Shown here piece after piece: positions 62,982 through 64,000 of a DNA stretch of 64,000 nucleotides; within the stretch, counting starts at the first letter, position 1, and each line of letters begins with the position of its first letter. Source of the stretch: Akkermansiaceae bacterium (GTDB taxonomy: Bacteria > Verrucomicrobiota > Verrucomicrobiia > Verrucomicrobiales > Akkermansiaceae); assembly GCA_905182405.1 (NCBI GenBank), contig CAJJBQ010000001.1, forward strand, positions 682,001 through 746,000, given 5' to 3'. The notes under the pieces are model-generated. The model made no database searches and was not told the origin of the DNA. It saw nothing but the letters and a program-made list of their open reading frames with translations. A program made the position numbers and the translations under genes.

Positions 62982-64000
62982 AGGTAGAGCAAGAGCGCAG
63001 ACAAAATCCCCGGAGCTCCCTCGTAAACGTGGGCGTTGAGTCCGAAGTGTCGCCAGAGCATCGCGACACTGAATCCGACGGCCATCATGAGGAGAGCGGT
63101 GTTTTCACTGGGGCGCTTTCCGAGGGCGTGCACGATCACGAGTGGACCGAGGGTGCAGGCGAGGGAGGACCAAGCAAGAATGACAAGGGTGAAGACGTTG
63201 GCCGGAGCGAAGAGGGCGATCGCGAGCGAGACGGCGACGATGGCAAGGGTGCTGAGGCGCTTTGCTTGGACGCCTTTTCCAAGTTTGAAGTCTTCACTGA
63301 GAACGGCGGAGCAGCTGAGGACCTGGGAATCAATGGTGGAGAGCGTGGCGGAAAAGATGCCTCCGAGGACGACTCCGACGGCCACAGCGGGAAGAAGGTT
63401 TTGTGCGAGAGTGGGGAGGGCGAGTTCCGGGTCGAAGCCGCTTGCGTTGGTGATGAAGAGTCGGGCCGAGAGCCCGACCACGAAAGTGACGGAGAGAAAA
63501 CAAGAGCTCCAAAGGAAGTAGTAGATCCCCGTCTTTTTCATGTGCTGGCTGTTGTCCAATGCCATGAAGCGCACCATCACTTGCGGTTGGCCCACCACCC
63601 CGAGTCCATTGAAAAGCCAGCCGCCGGCAAAGAGTGCGGTTGCACCGAGAGAGCCAAAGCGTTGGGTGCCAAGGTCGAGATAGGTGGGGGAAACCTGGTC
63701 GAGTTTTTCGAGGAAAAGCGAAATGCCGCCAGCTCCATTGATAGCGGCTCCCAGGAGAAGAAGCATCGCGCCCATCATGAGGATTGATTGCGCGGCATCG
63801 GTCCAGATAGAGGCCCGGAGACCACCGCTGAGACAGTAAGCGAGAATGAGTCCGGCTCCGATCCAAGCGCCGGAACTCGGGTGCCATCCGAAGAGCCCGT
63901 GGAGAGCCTTGCCGCCGGCATTGAGTTGCGCCGCAGCATAGGTGGTGAGAAACACTAGGGTGATGATTCCGATGGCCGTTTGCAGTTTCCGGTAGTGGCC
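62921..64000 (-). CDS. Sodium:solute symporter, PutP-like, 5' end missing
   Basis: The frame is open to the right edge, so the N-terminal helices are missing. At least 350 residues with nine or more membrane helices fit the SSS family: LVFLTTYAAAQLNAGGKAL, GLRASIWTDAAQSILMMGAM, LFNGLGVVGQPQVMVRFMA and GGIFSATLSTIDSQVLSCSA. The last contains the STIDSQ block typical of the sodium site region of PutP-like carriers. The likely substrate is an amino acid such as proline, but this is not certain. The 3' end overlaps a headless fragment on the same strand. Confidence 0.87.
   Translation of the reverse strand, partial: GHYRKLQTAIGIITLVFLTTYAAAQLNAGGKALHGLFGWHPSSGAWIGAGLILAYCLSGGLRASIWTDAAQSILMMGAMLLLLGAAINGAGGISLFLEKLDQVSPTYLDLGTQRFGSLGATALFAGGWLFNGLGVVGQPQVMVRFMALDNSQHMKKTGIYYFLWSSCFLSVTFVVGLSARLFITNASGFDPELALPTLAQNLLPAVAVGVVLGGIFSATLSTIDSQVLSCSAVLSEDFKLGKGVQAKRLSTLAIVAVSLAIALFAPANVFTLVILAWSSLACTLGPLVIVHALGKRPSENTALLMMAVGFSVAMLWRHFGLNAHVYEGAPGILSALLLYLIASFGSSKQKVKSASPTQP

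Noticed and set aside
1..64000. Functional link between the proline-racemase-like gene and the PutP-like symporter
   Set aside because: They lie more than 60 kb apart with no shared context; the substrate of neither is certain.
1..64000. CRISPR arrays, tRNA or rRNA genes, prophage or defence systems
   Set aside because: No regularly spaced repeats, no tRNA-like cloverleaf noticed and no phage or restriction gene beyond one nuclease-fold scrap.

Overview
The window looks like a chromosomal segment of a heterotrophic Verrucomicrobiota bacterium, probably an aquatic or marine member of class Verrucomicrobiae. This rests on gene content, not on a marker gene. It holds PVC-type families (DUF1549/DUF1553, DUF1592/DUF1552, the PVC-type dehydrogenase, DUF1080, ThuA, a PmoA-like DUF6807 protein), three formylglycine sulfatases, PEP-CTERM proteins, FG-GAP/ASPIC-UnbV proteins, and an ECF sigma factor fused to a membrane segment and a long repeat domain. 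There are no rRNA, tRNA, CRISPR or phage genes. Most products carry signal peptides, so this is largely a secreted-protein and polysaccharide-scavenging region.

Layout. 1-2.9 kb: the 5' part of a DUF1549/DUF1553 cytochrome protein, divergent from a proline-racemase-superfamily gene with a non-canonical active site; a long inverted repeat lies between them. 3.0-6.0 kb: two proteins sharing an unrecognised surface domain, one with a PEP-CTERM tail. 6.1-15.2 kb: an FG-GAP/ASPIC-UnbV/redoxin/TPR gene split by one in-frame TGA that is followed at once by a SECIS-like hairpin, then an 1850-residue lamin-tail/CotH protein. 15.3-19.7 kb: a papain-like protease with an EF-hand insert, a sugar-phosphate isomerase and a belt of gene fragments. 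19.9-26.3 kb: an intact DUF1592-DUF1552 pair, a kinase relic, an esterase and a PHP-domain protein. 26.6-34 kb: two tiny membrane proteins, NDH-2, a CIA30/fasciclin protein, two convergent DoxX-like proteins, a broken glycosidase-like gene and a PQQ-type propeller. 34-38.4 kb: an IS3 relic, a broken DUF2459 gene, a sulfatase, a mutarotase-like protein and a collapsed DUF1592-DUF1552 locus. 38.4-48 kb: a large secreted hydrolase, a sulfatase, a ThuA frame and an SGNH/dehydrogenase/cupredoxin frame joined over an A9 tract, and a Tat-exported Gfo/Idh/MocA oxidoreductase. 48-55 kb: a tight operon of membrane-anchored sigma factor, paralogous repeat protein and a beta-propeller/di-haem/ankyrin protein. 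55-64 kb: an acyltransferase-3 protein with ankyrin repeats inserted between membrane helices, a PmoA-like protein, DUF1080, a sulfatase, an EamA transporter, an esterase and a sodium:solute symporter cut by the right edge.

The sulfatases, DUF1080, Gfo/Idh/MocA, isomerase, mutarotase-like and PVC dehydrogenase genes fit stepwise breakdown and oxidation of sulfated glycans outside the cytoplasm, with electrons passed to secreted haem or copper domains. This is inferred from families. At least a dozen fossils (transposases, sulfatase, kinase, AraC, glycosidase, SGNH, DUF2459, DUF6998-like, collapsed cytochrome operon) show repeated gain and loss. The leads judged most worth following are the TGA/hairpin gene, the sigma-factor operon, the ankyrin-acyltransferase fusion and the A9 frame junction.
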